Source: Candidimonas nitroreducens
GTDB lineage: Bacteria; Pseudomonadota; Gammaproteobacteria; Burkholderiales; Burkholderiaceae_B
Assembly (NCBI RefSeq): GCF_002209565.1
Contig: NZ_NJIH01000003.1
Location: forward strand, 372,001-436,000
DNA: 64,000 nt
Direction: 5' to 3'
Shown: positions 1 through 8,605 of the stretch, piece by piece
Numbering within the stretch: position 1 is the first letter of the stretch
Layout: each line of letters opens with the position of its first letter
Made by a program: the position numbers and the translations under genes
The notes under the pieces: generated by a model
Database searches by the model: none
What the model saw: only the letters and a program-made list of their open reading frames with translations
Told to the model about the DNA's origin: nothing

Positions 1-1162
1 GGCCTCGATCGACGAGCTGGCGCGGGAAGGCGGCCCGCAGCCTGCGCACCAGGCCGCGCGCGTCGATTACGACGACCCCTGCTGGTTCTTCTTTACTTCC
101 GGCACCACCGGCAAGCCCAAGGCGGCCGTGCTTACGCATGGCCAGATGGCCTTCGTCATCACCAACCATATCTGCGACCTGATGCCCGGCCTGTCGGCCG
201 ACGACGCCAGCCTGGTGGTGGCGCCGCTGTCGCACGGCGCCGGCGTCCATTTCCTGACCCAGGTGGCGCGCGGCGCGGCCACGGTGTTCTCCACCAGCCC
301 GCGCTTCTCGGTAGAGTGGGCCTGGGCCTCCATCGAGAAATACCGGGTCAGCAACTTCTTCACGGTGCCTACCATTCTGAACATGATGGTGGGCGACGCC
401 AGCGTCGACCGCCACGACCATTCCTCGCTGTCGCGCATCATTTATGCCGGCGCGCCTATGTATCGCGCAGACCAGAAGCGCGCGCTCGACAAGCTCGGGC
501 CGGTGCTGGTGCAGTACTACGGCCTGGGCGAAGTCACGGGCAACATTACCGTGCTGCCGCCGTCCGAGCATGCGGCCGACGATGCCGGCATGGCCAAGGC
601 CGGCTCCTGCGGCTATGCGCGCACGGGCATGCAGGTTTCCATCCAGGACGCCTCGGGTCGCGAACTGGCGCCGCACGAAACCGGCGAGATCTGCGTCTGC
701 GGCCCGGCGGTGTTCGCCGGCTATTACGACAACCCCGAGGCCAACCGCAAGTCGTTTCGCGACGGCTGGTTTCGCACCGGCGACCTGGGCCACATGGACG
801 AGCAGGGCTATGTGTACATCACCGGACGCGAGTCCGACATGTACATCTCGGGCGGCTCCAACGTCTACCCGCGCGAAATCGAAGAAAAGGTGCTGGGCTA
901 CGGCGGCATCAAGGAAGTCTGCGTGCTGGGCGTGCCGCACCCCAAGTGGGGCGAGGTCGGCGTCATGGTGTGCGTGCTGCAGGACGCGGCGCAATGGGAC
1001 GAGCCGGCCTTCCGCGCCTGGCTCGACGGCAATGTGGCGCGCTACAAGCACCCGCGCAAGATCGTCGTCTGGCCTGAACTGCCCAAGTCGGGCTACGGCA
1101 AGATCACCAAGAAGATGGTGTACCAGGAACTGGAGAAACGCGGCCTGCTGCCGGTGGAATGA
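1..1162 (+). CDS. AMP-forming acyl-CoA synthetase (ligase), 5' end cut by window
   Basis: The reading frame is open from base 2, so the gene starts outside the window and only the C-terminal ~386 residues are seen. It contains the adenylation P-loop TSGTTGKPK (about bases 107-133), a YYGLGEVTGN-type A5 region, the TGD motif (WFRTGDLGHMDEQGYVYITGR) split around the hinge, and the C-terminal GYGKITKK catalytic-lysine region. These are the standard motifs of ANL-superfamily ligases that activate a carboxylate as acyl-AMP and transfer it to CoA. The substrate cannot be named; overall look is that of medium/long-chain fatty-acid-CoA ligases. The stop is followed after 58 bases by the relic of an SDR gene, suggesting a former catabolic operon. 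Confidence 0.93.
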   Translation, partial: ASIDELAREGGPQPAHQAARVDYDDPCWFFFTSGTTGKPKAAVLTHGQMAFVITNHICDLMPGLSADDASLVVAPLSHGAGVHFLTQVARGAATVFSTSPRFSVEWAWASIEKYRVSNFFTVPTILNMMVGDASVDRHDHSSLSRIIYAGAPMYRADQKRALDKLGPVLVQYYGLGEVTGNITVLPPSEHAADDAGMAKAGSCGYARTGMQVSIQDASGRELAPHETGEICVCGPAVFAGYYDNPEANRKSFRDGWFRTGDLGHMDEQGYVYITGRESDMYISGGSNVYPREIEEKVLGYGGIKEVCVLGVPHPKWGEVGVMVCVLQDAAQWDEPAFRAWLDGNVARYKHPRKIVVWPELPKSGYGKITKKMVYQELEKRGLLPVE

Positions 1163-1220
1163 GGCAGCGACACCAGGGCCTGCTCATGCAAAAGGGCGCG
1201 ACGATAAGGAGAGGAAGGCC

Positions 1221-1312
1221 ATGGACAAGCAATCGAATGTCGTGCTGGTAACCGGCGGCGCCTCGGGCATCGGGTAGGCCTTGGCGCAAGGCCTGCTGCG
1301 CGGCGGGCCGCT
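1221..1312 (+). pseudogene. Short-chain dehydrogenase/reductase remnant
   Basis: An ATG preceded by a good Shine-Dalgarno (AAGGAGAGG, about 1206-1214) opens a frame reading the Rossmann nucleotide-binding start of an SDR enzyme, ending in VTGGASGIG, and then hits TAG at 1275-1277. Beyond the stop the same frame continues ALAQGLLRGG, as an intact SDR would, before homology ends near 1310. So both a nonsense codon and loss of the rest of the gene are visible. It lies directly behind the acyl-CoA ligase in the same orientation and was probably its operon partner (a hydroxyacyl-CoA dehydrogenase type role is only a guess). Confidence 0.75.
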
Positions 1313-1368
1313 GCGTTCTCCGCTGTTGGTATTGGCCGCGCCGGCATCGCTGCCTGGCGTGGCCCGCC

Positions 1369-1929
1369 TCATCGCCGGGGTGCGAGGCCCACGGCGTTGG
1401 CGATGTCGATGGCGGCCCGCTCCGATGCAACGGGCAGATCCAGCGTCCCATTGCCTACTGGCCCGTCTAGCCGCATCAGGCCGATGATCGAGCTTCCCAC
1501 CGCCACCACCAGGATCTTTCCCTTGTAGCGGCTGCTGATGTTTGCCAGCTTTTTGGCGCCCTCCGGCGAGAAGCCGAAACGCACGAAGGGCTGCCCTTTG
1601 TCCCAGCGGCGCGCTTCTACCCGGCCCAGGTCTGCCTGCGTCATGGCTGGTCGGGGCAGAACCCAGATCATGCCCTTGGCGGTCTTCAGCGGCGACAGGC
1701 CCTGGGCTTGCTGGCCCTGCGCGAGCATGAAGCCCACCGCAGCCTTCTGTGCCTGCTGCGGCGGTGGCCGGGGCGCGACGAAGGCGGGTGGGGCGGCCAT
1801 CGTCGGCGCCGCGGGCGGCGCTTGGGCGGCGTCCGGCTTGGGCGCCAGGTGCTGGCAGGCCGTTAGCGGCAGGCAGCATAGCAGGGCCCCGTAGACAAGG
1901 GCGGAACGCGATCTCATGAAACCGTCCAT
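1369..1929 (-). CDS. Lipoprotein, probable partner of the trimeric autotransporter
   Basis: 186 residues from the ATG at 1929 (an in-frame ATG at 1917 is also possible). The N-terminus is a lipoprotein signal peptide with lipobox LTAC, followed by a Pro/Ala-rich linker of about 50 residues, then a compact alpha/beta domain containing FVRFGFSPEGAKKLANI and VVAVGSSIIGLM. That domain resembles the P1-head subdomain of SecD (residues that bind unfolded client proteins); this is recognition by eye. The gene begins 23 bases after the adhesin stop on the same strand, so the two are almost certainly co-transcribed. Small lipoproteins next to trimeric autotransporters (for example SadB with SadA) assist their export; that role is inferred here. 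Confidence 0.75.
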   Translation of the reverse strand: MDGFMRSRSALVYGALLCCLPLTACQHLAPKPDAAQAPPAAPTMAAPPAFVAPRPPPQQAQKAAVGFMLAQGQQAQGLSPLKTAKGMIWVLPRPAMTQADLGRVEARRWDKGQPFVRFGFSPEGAKKLANISSRYKGKILVVAVGSSIIGLMRLDGPVGNGTLDLPVASERAAIDIANAVGLAPRR

Positions 1930-1952
1930 GGCTGATTCTTGGAGTTGCCGGC

Positions 1953-4424
1953 CTAGCGCCAGCGGTAGCCGACCCCGACCCCGGCGCCGATGTCGCCGCG
2001 CGAGGAGCCCATGGCCGCCCCCTTGATCACCCATTTGCCGTTCTGCGTGGCGGTCGATACGCCTAGTGCGTAACCGCTCTCGCCGCGCCAGGTGCCGCTG
2101 GCCAGGCTGATCATGTGTTCGCCCGCAAAGGAGGCCTGCGGCAGGCTGGCTGCGGCGATCGCCACCGCCGTGCCCGCGCTGGCACGGCTTTCCACACTGT
2201 CGATACGGTTGTCCAGGCGCCTGACCTGCTGGTTCGTCTGGTCGGCCAAGTTGCCGATGGCCTGGTTTGTCTGGTCTGCCAGGCTGCCGATGGCCTGGTT
2301 GGTGGCATAGAGCTGCGAGCCGTTCACCGCATCGGTGCTGGTGGCGCTCAATTGCCCCGCCGCGACGTTCTGTACCTGGCGCTCGGCGCCGGGCGCCCCG
2401 ACGCTGACCACGCCCAGCGGGGCGCCGCCCGCGAACACATAAGCCTTGCCGCCTATGGTGGCGCCGCTGACCGCCACTGCGGCGCGGTCGGCCGAGCCAT
2501 TGCCCAGCACCACGCTGTTGGCCTGGGTAGTGACGACGTTATTGCCCAGGACGAAGGTGTTGTCCTGAGCGATGGTGTTGTCGTTGCCGAAAGCGTAAGA
2601 GCCTGCGCCCGTGACGATGTTCGGATCGCCGAAGGCGCCCGAGTTGTTCCCCGCCACTTGGTTCCCCGAGCCCACCGCAGTGCTGTGGAAGCCCGCTACA
2701 TTATTGCCCGTGCCTACCGCGGTGCTCGAGGCGCCCGCCGCGGTGTTGCCCGAGCCCAGGGCCGTGGCGTATGTGTCCTGCGCCAGGTTCCGGTACCCCA
2801 GGGCGGTGCCGTAGTCCTGCTCGGCGGCATTGTTTGCGCCCAGGGCCGTACTGCCGCCGCCGGTGGCTGTATTGTTGTACCCGGTCGCCGTACTGGCGGT
2901 GCCGTTGGCCGTATTGTCGGTGCCCAGGGCGGTACTGTCGGAACCCGCGGCCTTGTTCGTATGGCCCAGAGCGGTACTGCTTATGCCGGTAGCCTGGTTG
3001 CTCAGGCCCAGCGTCGTGCTGTAGTCGCCGTCGGCGGTATTGCCTGAGCCCACGGCCGTACTGGACTCGCCATTGGCATTGTTGAAGTATCCCAAAGCCG
3101 TGCTGTCGGTCTCATTGGCCTGATTCAGGTATCCGACAGCAGTGCTGGCGTTGCCGTCGGCGTGATTCATTGCACCCAAAGCCGTGCTGCTGTTGCCGCC
3201 GGCGGTATTCGCCATACCAACTGCCGTGCCATACAGAAAGGCGTTATTGTCCCTGCCCACCGCCGTGCCGGAAAGGGCCGCCGTGTTCGAGTCTCCGAGG
3301 GCAGTGCTGTTGTTCCCGGTCGCCTGGTTGCCCTGTCCCAGCGCTGTGCTGTGTTCGCCCCCCGCTGTGTTGGTATCCCCCAGGGCGATGCTGCTTTCCC
3401 CTGTCGCGGCATTGTCCTGCCCCAGCGCCGTGCTGCGGTCGCCGTCTGCCGTGTTGGTATCCCCCAAGGCGATGCTGCCGTCCCCCGTCGCGGTGTTCTC
3501 GTGCCCCAGCGCCGCACTGTAATCGCCATTGGCAGTATTACCGCTGCCCATGGCCGTGCTGTGTGCGCCGATGGTCTTGTTCGCCCGGCCCATGGCGTTG
3601 CTGTAAGCGCCCTCGCTGATATTGCCCATGCCCATCGCACTGCTGTAGTCGCCCTGGGAAAGGTTGCCCATGCCTACCGCGCTGGAGTCCAGCCCCAGGG
3701 CCGTATTGCCCGAGCCGAAGGCGCTGCTATTCTCGCCGGACGCGGTATTTCTATGGCCGGCCGCACTGCTGCCCTGCCCGGATGCGGTATTGCTGTACCC
3801 CAAGGCGCTGCTTTCAGCGCTCGAAGCCGTATTGCCATACCCCAAGGTACTGCTTGCGGAGCCCGAGGCCTTGTTGCCGCTGCCTACCGCGGTGCTGTTG
3901 TCCTGGCTTGTGCTGTTTGACAGGCCCAGGGCGGTGCTGCCGTCGCCATAAACAGTGTTGAGGTAGCCAAAAGCGCTGGAGCCGTCCGTGGGCCTGTCGT
4001 GTGACGCGGTCCAGCCGACCTTGTTGTAGGAACCGACCGCTGTGCTGTGCAGTCCCTCCACGTTGCTCTCCGAGCCCACCACGGTGGAATAGGTCTTCTG
4101 GCCAATGAGAGATGAGCTGCCATTCACGTCGACCCAGGATCCGATCGCTACGTCGTAATTTCCAAACGCGGAAAGATTCACCCCGACGGCCACCGACATC
4201 TCCCCCTCGGCATTCGAGTTGAAGCCCGCCTCGTAAGTGCTGGCGCCGGCAGCCAGTGGAAAAGCCAGTGCCAGCGCCGCCAGCAGCGGCGTGCCGCGCA
4301 GCGGGCCGCCCAGCTCCCGAGCCGGGCTTGCGGCGGACTTTCTTGCGCCGCGTGACTCCGTGGTTTTCCCTTCGGCTTGCGGCCGGCCGGCCCTCAAGTC
4401 AAGTTCGTAAGGCTTTGCGCACAT
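1953..4424 (-). CDS. Trimeric autotransporter adhesin (YadA-like)
   Basis: 823 residues. A long N-region (about 45 residues, no canonical ESPR motif) leads to a signal peptide core PLLAALALAFPLAAGAS. Then come roughly 40 YadA-head repeats of 14 residues with consensus STALGxxNTAxGxx (about residues 70-620), a neck motif VNGSQLYATN, a short coiled-coil stalk with repeated QTNQAIG units, and a C-terminal YadA anchor (about 70 residues) ending VGVGYRWR with the terminal aromatic/hydrophobic pattern of outer-membrane beta barrels. Such proteins trimerise, export their own passenger and bind host matrix or cells. GGAGGA about 11 bases before ATG is the ribosome site. The lipoprotein gene follows in the same transcription unit. 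Confidence 0.95.
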   Translation of the reverse strand: MCAKPYELDLRAGRPQAEGKTTESRGARKSAASPARELGGPLRGTPLLAALALAFPLAAGASTYEAGFNSNAEGEMSVAVGVNLSAFGNYDVAIGSWVDVNGSSSLIGQKTYSTVVGSESNVEGLHSTAVGSYNKVGWTASHDRPTDGSSAFGYLNTVYGDGSTALGLSNSTSQDNSTAVGSGNKASGSASSTLGYGNTASSAESSALGYSNTASGQGSSAAGHRNTASGENSSAFGSGNTALGLDSSAVGMGNLSQGDYSSAMGMGNISEGAYSNAMGRANKTIGAHSTAMGSGNTANGDYSAALGHENTATGDGSIALGDTNTADGDRSTALGQDNAATGESSIALGDTNTAGGEHSTALGQGNQATGNNSTALGDSNTAALSGTAVGRDNNAFLYGTAVGMANTAGGNSSTALGAMNHADGNASTAVGYLNQANETDSTALGYFNNANGESSTAVGSGNTADGDYSTTLGLSNQATGISSTALGHTNKAAGSDSTALGTDNTANGTASTATGYNNTATGGGSTALGANNAAEQDYGTALGYRNLAQDTYATALGSGNTAAGASSTAVGTGNNVAGFHSTAVGSGNQVAGNNSGAFGDPNIVTGAGSYAFGNDNTIAQDNTFVLGNNVVTTQANSVVLGNGSADRAAVAVSGATIGGKAYVFAGGAPLGVVSVGAPGAERQVQNVAAGQLSATSTDAVNGSQLYATNQAIGSLADQTNQAIGNLADQTNQQVRRLDNRIDSVESRASAGTAVAIAAASLPQASFAGEHMISLASGTWRGESGYALGVSTATQNGKWVIKGAAMGSSRGDIGAGVGVGYRWR
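2600..4200 (-). repeat. 42-bp tandem repeats encoding the YadA head
   Basis: Tandem units of 42 bases, mostly degenerate, encode the 14-residue head repeat. Some neighbouring units are much closer to each other than to the rest, for example the pair of 84-base blocks around 3360-3520 that both encode ALGDTNTA plus STALGQ, indicating recent unequal duplication. The units keep frame, so copy-number change would alter head length, not expression. Confidence 0.85.
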
Positions 4425-4794
4425 GATGTTGTGTTCCTCCGTTTCGTGCCTGGCTGTATTGATGTTTTAAAAAACCTTGTCGGACATTTTGTCTAGATTG
4501 CGGAACATGCTCATCCTTCGAATGGATGAAGCGATGTATCTCCAGCAGCCGGAAGAGACGCAGGGGTTTGAACAGTGGCGGGTGCGCGGCATCGAAAGTG
4601 CCGCCTTCGGGAGGCCGTCGAACTGATGGGCACACGCTTTGGCGGCGAGACGGCTCTGGCTCGGGCGGTCGAAGGTGTTCGGCGCCGCCGTGGCCGCCCC
4701 GTGCTTATTTACGGATCGCCGGGCTGATCGTTCGCAGGCGCCGGTGCGCGATGGCGTAAGCGCTTCGAACTACGCGCCGGGAGCGCGGGCCGGC
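4425..4794. other. Adhesin upstream region and decayed DNA
   Basis: The first ~80 bases upstream of the adhesin start are AT-rich (around 4460-4500) and probably hold its promoter, read leftward. Further right I see only short, unconvincing reading frames; no recognisable gene, RNA or clear repeat. Confidence 0.4.
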
Positions 4795-4985
4795 CGGCCG
4801 AGCAGGCGCCGCGGCACATCGGCCGGCTCTATGAGATTGAGCGCCAAGCCATGGATCAGGCAGACGAGATCCGGCAGGCGGGGGTCGAAGGCAAATGCGC
4901 CGGGAGAAGGGAAACTGCTGGTCGATGCTTTACATGCGTGGCCGCTCGCGCGCCGAGAGCGGACGGTGTCGAGCTTGGGCATGTG
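4795..4985 (+). mobile_element. Degenerate IS66-family transposase fragment
   Basis: In one frame (about 4815-4900) the translation reads HIGRLYEIERQA, and in a neighbouring frame (about 4905-4965) it reads LLVDALHAWPLARRER. Both resemble consecutive blocks of the IS66 TnpC transposase (YIGRLYxIERxA... and ...DALHAWLLAxRER). A frameshift separates them, no start or terminal inverted repeats are visible, and the surrounding 600 bases contain no intact gene, so this is a relic. Identification rests on memory of the family and is tentative. Confidence 0.4.
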
Positions 4986-5110
4986 ATGCCGGGGCTCTCA
5001 TGGCAGATCAAGCCCTATTGGGATCCAAGGCCGGCGCAGCCAAGTGTCGGGAATTTGTGAAATGTCCGTGCCGGCCGGACGCGCCGCCGGCCGCCGGCAC
5101 GGTGCGGCGG

Positions 5111-5734
5111 TCAGTCCTGCGCGTCCTTATCCTTGTTCTTCGCGGCGCGCTTCTTTTTGTCCTTTTTCCCCTTCTTTTCCTTTTTTTCCTTCTTCTGCTC
5201 CTGCTTTTTGTCCTCCTTGTCTTCCCTATCTTCCTTTTCTTTCCCTGCCTTTTTTTCCTTCTTCTCTTTCTTGTCCGGCAGCGCCAGCATGGTGCCGCGG
5301 CACTCGGGCGTGCCGCACAGGCAGCGGTATTGTTCCTTGAGTTTCTTGGTCAGGCGCTCGTCCAGCACCAGCCCGTAGTCGTAGAACAGCTCTTCGCCGG
5401 GCTCGATGTCGCGCAGGGCGACGATGAACACGCGTTCGCCCGCGGCGTTTTCCCTGGCCTCGCAGTTCGGGCTGCAGGAATGGTTGATCCAGCGCGCATC
5501 ATTGCCGCGCTTGCCGCCGTCGATGACCTTGCCCGAGCTGAGCGCGAAGAAGAAGGTGTGGAACGGGTCGTCCGGGTTGACCGGATGCAGCGCGTCGGCC
5601 TGTTCGTTGCTGATGCGCCTGCCGCCGTATTCGACGATGCGGGTGCCGGCCGGTATGTGCCTGGCGGCGAATACCCCATTGCCGTGCAGGGTGGATTTCC
5701 TGACGGCATGCCAGGGGGCGGAGGATCGGGTCAT
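5111..5734 (-). CDS. SET-domain protein lysine methyltransferase with Lys-rich tail
   Basis: 207 residues. SET motifs are complete: [13 protein letters not shown] (18-30), [11 protein letters not shown] (81-91, SAM/lysine-channel pseudoknot), GEELFYDYG (113-121), and a post-SET zinc triad C138-x-C140-x4-C145 that would pair with C91. From about residue 154 the protein is an extreme Lys/Glu/Asp tail (KKEKKEKK-type repeats) of some 50 residues, likely disordered or coiled coil. SET proteins transfer methyl groups from SAM to lysine side chains; bacterial targets are mostly unknown. It is divergent from the acetolactate synthase gene, sharing a ~200-base upstream region. The tail encodes a poly-purine/poly-pyrimidine stretch at 5130-5280. 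Confidence 0.9.
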   Translation of the reverse strand: MTRSSAPWHAVRKSTLHGNGVFAARHIPAGTRIVEYGGRRISNEQADALHPVNPDDPFHTFFFALSSGKVIDGGKRGNDARWINHSCSPNCEARENAAGERVFIVALRDIEPGEELFYDYGLVLDERLTKKLKEQYRCLCGTPECRGTMLALPDKKEKKEKKAGKEKEDREDKEDKKQEQKKEKKEKKGKKDKKKRAAKNKDKDAQD

Positions 5735-5937
5735 GGGTGGTGTCGCTCGAGTGTGGCCGGGATGTCGGATGGGCGGCGGGCCGCTTGCGGCCCGAGTGGT
5801 GGATAATAGGGAAAACCGTGCAACGAGCCGCCTGCCTTGCCGGCCGCCCCGCAGTCGGGGCGCACCGGGCCTGGGCCGCGGCTTCGGGCCGCCCGCGGGC
5901 GATGTGTGCAGAGCACCCCCGGGCAGTGCGTAATCTT

Positions 5938-7719
5938 ATGAAATTTCAGCCTCCGCGTGAATCCCCCGTGACTACTTCTTCTTCCGACACCCCGGCGCGC
6001 AACGGCGCCGAAACCCTGCTGCAAACCCTTATCGCCATGGGCGTGGACACCGTCTTCGGCTACCCCGGCGGGGCGGTGCTGCCCCTGTACGACGCCTTGT
6101 ATTCCGAGCCGCGCATCCGCCACGTGCTGATGCGCCACGAGCAGGGCGCGATGCACGCGGCCGAAGGCTATGCGCGTTCCAGCGGCCGGCCGGGCGTGGT
6201 GCTGGTCACCTCGGGCCCGGGCATGGCCAACACCACCTCGGGCTTGCTGGACGCCATGTGCGACTCGATCCCGGTGCTGTGCATCAGCGGCCAGGTGGCC
6301 ACCGGCGCCATCGGCACCGACGCCTTCCAGGAATGCGATGCCGTCGGCATTTCCCGCCCGGTCACCAAATGGAATGCGCAGATCCGCCGCTGCGAAGACG
6401 TGGCCGCCATGACGGCCAAGGCCTACCGCCTTACCACCCAGGGGCGGCCCGGGCCGGTGCTGCTCGACTTTCCCAAAGACATACAGATGGCCATGGTGCC
6501 GGCCGATGCGGCGGCCAGCACCGCCGAGGCCGAACCCAGCGGTGTGGAGACCGCCAGCCCCACGGCCGAGGCGGCCGTCAAGCGCGCCGCGGCCCTGATC
6601 GCCGCGGCCAAGCGGCTGGTGTTCTACGGCGGCGGCGGGCTGGTGAACTCGGGCGTCGACGCCTGCCATGCTTTCACCAGCCTGGTGCAAGACCTGGGCG
6701 CGCCCTGCACACTGACGCTGATGGGCCTGGGGGCCTTCCCGGCCGACGACCGGCACTTCCTCGGCATGCTGGGCATGCACGGCACGCTGGAGGCCAACCT
6801 GGCCATGCATCACGCCGATCTGATCATCTGCGTCGGCGCGCGCTTCGACGACCGCATCACCGGCCGCCTGTCGGACTTCTGCCCGCACGCCAGCAAGATC
6901 CACCTGGACATCGACCCGGCCTCGATCAACAAGGTGGTGCGCGCCGACGTGGCCATGGTGGGCGACTGCTACCCGCTGCTGCGCGCGCTGCGCAAGGAAC
7001 TCACGGCCACGCCGCTGGATCCGGCCCGGCTCGACCCCTGGTGGCAGCGCATCGGCGTCTGGCGCGCGCGCGACTGCCTGCGGGTTCAGCCTTCCACCCA
7101 GCACATCCTGCCGCAGCACCTGATGCAGCGGCTCGACCACGCCCTGACGGGCACCGACGCCATCATTTCCACCGACGTCGGCCAGCACCAGATGTGGGCC
7201 GCGCAGTACATCAAGTTCAACCGCCCCAATCGCTGGCTGACCTCGGGCGGCGCCGGCACCATGGGCTACGGCGTGCCGGCGGCGCTGGGCGCGCAAATAG
7301 CCCACCCCGACAAGCCGGTGGTGTGCGTCAGCGGCGACGCCTCGGTGCTCATGAACATCCAGGAACTGGCCAGCGCTTCGCAGCACCGCACTCCCATCAA
7401 GGTGGTGTTGTGCAACAACGGCCACATGGGCATGGTGCGCCAGTGGCAAGAGCTGATCCACGAGGGCCGCTACAGCCACAGCTACAACGCCTCGCTTCCC
7501 GATTTCGTCGCGCTGGCCAAGGCCTTCGGCTGGAACGCCGCGCGCGTCGAAGACCCCGCCGGGCTCGATGACGCACTGCGCGCCTGCCTCGACAGCGACG
7601 GCCCGTACTTCCTGGACGTGGTCGTGCTGTCCCAGGAAAACTGCTTCCCCATGATGCCCGCCGGCTACGGCCACCAGCAGGTCATGCTGTCCGAAGACAC
7701 CTGGTACGTCGAGGACTGA
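5938..7719 (+). CDS. Acetolactate synthase large (catalytic) subunit, orphan
   Basis: 593 residues from ATG 5938; an in-frame ATG at 5902 and GTG at 5968 are alternatives and none has a strong ribosome site. The ThDP-enzyme architecture is complete: N-terminal Pyr domain with the catalytic-Glu region [14 protein letters not shown], central FAD/transhydrogenase-like domain, C-terminal PP domain with [12 protein letters not shown]...CNN ThDP/Mg motif. It condenses pyruvate with pyruvate or 2-ketobutyrate in branched-chain amino acid synthesis. No ilvN/ilvH regulatory subunit or ilvC follows: the next gene is an IclR regulator on the opposite strand, so this copy is probably a secondary isozyme or a related carboligase. 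Confidence 0.85.
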   Translation: MKFQPPRESPVTTSSSDTPARNGAETLLQTLIAMGVDTVFGYPGGAVLPLYDALYSEPRIRHVLMRHEQGAMHAAEGYARSSGRPGVVLVTSGPGMANTTSGLLDAMCDSIPVLCISGQVATGAIGTDAFQECDAVGISRPVTKWNAQIRRCEDVAAMTAKAYRLTTQGRPGPVLLDFPKDIQMAMVPADAAASTAEAEPSGVETASPTAEAAVKRAAALIAAAKRLVFYGGGGLVNSGVDACHAFTSLVQDLGAPCTLTLMGLGAFPADDRHFLGMLGMHGTLEANLAMHHADLIICVGARFDDRITGRLSDFCPHASKIHLDIDPASINKVVRADVAMVGDCYPLLRALRKELTATPLDPARLDPWWQRIGVWRARDCLRVQPSTQHILPQHLMQRLDHALTGTDAIISTDVGQHQMWAAQYIKFNRPNRWLTSGGAGTMGYGVPAALGAQIAHPDKPVVCVSGDASVLMNIQELASASQHRTPIKVVLCNNGHMGMVRQWQELIHEGRYSHSYNASLPDFVALAKAFGWNAARVEDPAGLDDALRACLDSDGPYFLDVVVLSQENCFPMMPAGYGHQQVMLSEDTWYVED

Positions 7720-7728
7720 GGCGGCTAC

Positions 7729-8511
7729 TCAGGATGCCTCGAGTACAGCAATTTGCTTAGCGGCTATTTGGCATTTTTTGGCTATTGTCTGTAATCGGTC
7801 TTCTTGCATTCGTGAGCTAATTGCGGCCACGCTCACTGCGAGGTACGGGTAGCCAATGGCAGAAGGAATGGCAAAGCCAATGCCGACGACTCCAGAGGTA
7901 ATAAGCCCCTTGCTTATCGAGTATCCGTCCGCGCGAGCAATGTTTGCCCTCTCGTGGATCACGGCGCTGCTAATGCCCGAACGTTCCAGCGCAAGTAGAT
8001 TGCGCGAGACTACGTCGTCCATCTCGGCATATGGCAATGCGGCGAGTAAAGCCAGCCCGGCTGCTCCGATGCCTAAAGGCCGCCGAGCGCCTAACTCGAA
8101 GGTGCGGGCTCGAATGGGATAGCTTCCTTCCTCAATAGCGACACACACGACCTCGTCACCGCTGCGCATTGTCAAGTAGGCCGTATCCTCTGTTGCCTTA
8201 GCCAGGCGCTTGAGCACAGGTCTCAAGCGGTCAATCCGCTTTACGGGGCTCGGCGCCGCAAGGCCGAGCTCATATAGCAAGGATCCCAGGAAGTAGTGCT
8301 TTGTGGTGGGCTCCTGCGCGAGTACGCGCTCAACACAAAGGCGTTTGACGATTCTGTGGATCGTGGGATGAGCCATGCCCGACTCCTTCGTCAGGTCTAG
8401 AAGTCGAGCCCCTGCATGGCCATGCATCGCCACAAGCCTCAACAATTCAATTGCACGTTCCACCGTCTGCGCGGAAGGCATTGGTTTTGGCTTTTCAGAT
8501 AATTTGTTCAT
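7729..8511 (-). CDS. IclR-family transcriptional regulator
   Basis: 260 residues. N-terminal winged helix (about 15-75; AIELLRLVAMHG, GMAHPTIHRIVKRL recognition helix) and C-terminal IclR effector-binding domain (about 85-255) with the conserved GARRPLGIGAAGLALLAALP. It is divergent from the enoyl-CoA hydratase operon across a 94-base AT-rich region, the usual arrangement for an IclR regulator of a neighbouring catabolic operon responding to an aromatic or organic-acid ligand. Ligand unknown. Confidence 0.93.
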   Translation of the reverse strand: MNKLSEKPKPMPSAQTVERAIELLRLVAMHGHAGARLLDLTKESGMAHPTIHRIVKRLCVERVLAQEPTTKHYFLGSLLYELGLAAPSPVKRIDRLRPVLKRLAKATEDTAYLTMRSGDEVVCVAIEEGSYPIRARTFELGARRPLGIGAAGLALLAALPYAEMDDVVSRNLLALERSGISSAVIHERANIARADGYSISKGLITSGVVGIGFAIPSAIGYPYLAVSVAAISSRMQEDRLQTIAKKCQIAAKQIAVLEAS

Positions 8512-8605
8512 TATTCGGACTTTATATATAAAAGTTTGTACGAATAGAGATGGAGAAATATATTAACTGATATTAATTAATAATGTTCAAATAATGGACT
8601 TTTAA
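8512..8605. promoter_or_regulatory. Divergent promoter region, IclR gene / catabolic operon
   Basis: 94 bases, far more AT-rich than the flanking genes. It contains a 12-bp palindrome TTTATATATAAA (8521-8532) and an AT-rich run TTAATTAATAAT around 8571-8583 that could supply -10 elements for the two divergent units. Neither start codon has a convincing Shine-Dalgarno. An operator for the IclR protein is expected here but I cannot pin it down. Confidence 0.5.

Noticed and set aside
2600-4200. CRISPR-like periodic repeats
   Set aside because: Period 42 with no unique spacers; the repeats are in frame and encode the YadA head.
4639-5060. Intact small genes in the decayed region right of the adhesin
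   Set aside because: Frames are short, mutually overlapping and only make sense as frameshifted pieces of a transposase.
5731-7674. Long minus-strand open frame (647 codons) opposite the acetolactate synthase gene
   Set aside because: Composition is Ala/Gly/Arg/His-rich with no domain; it mirrors the third-position GC bias of the real gene on the plus strand.
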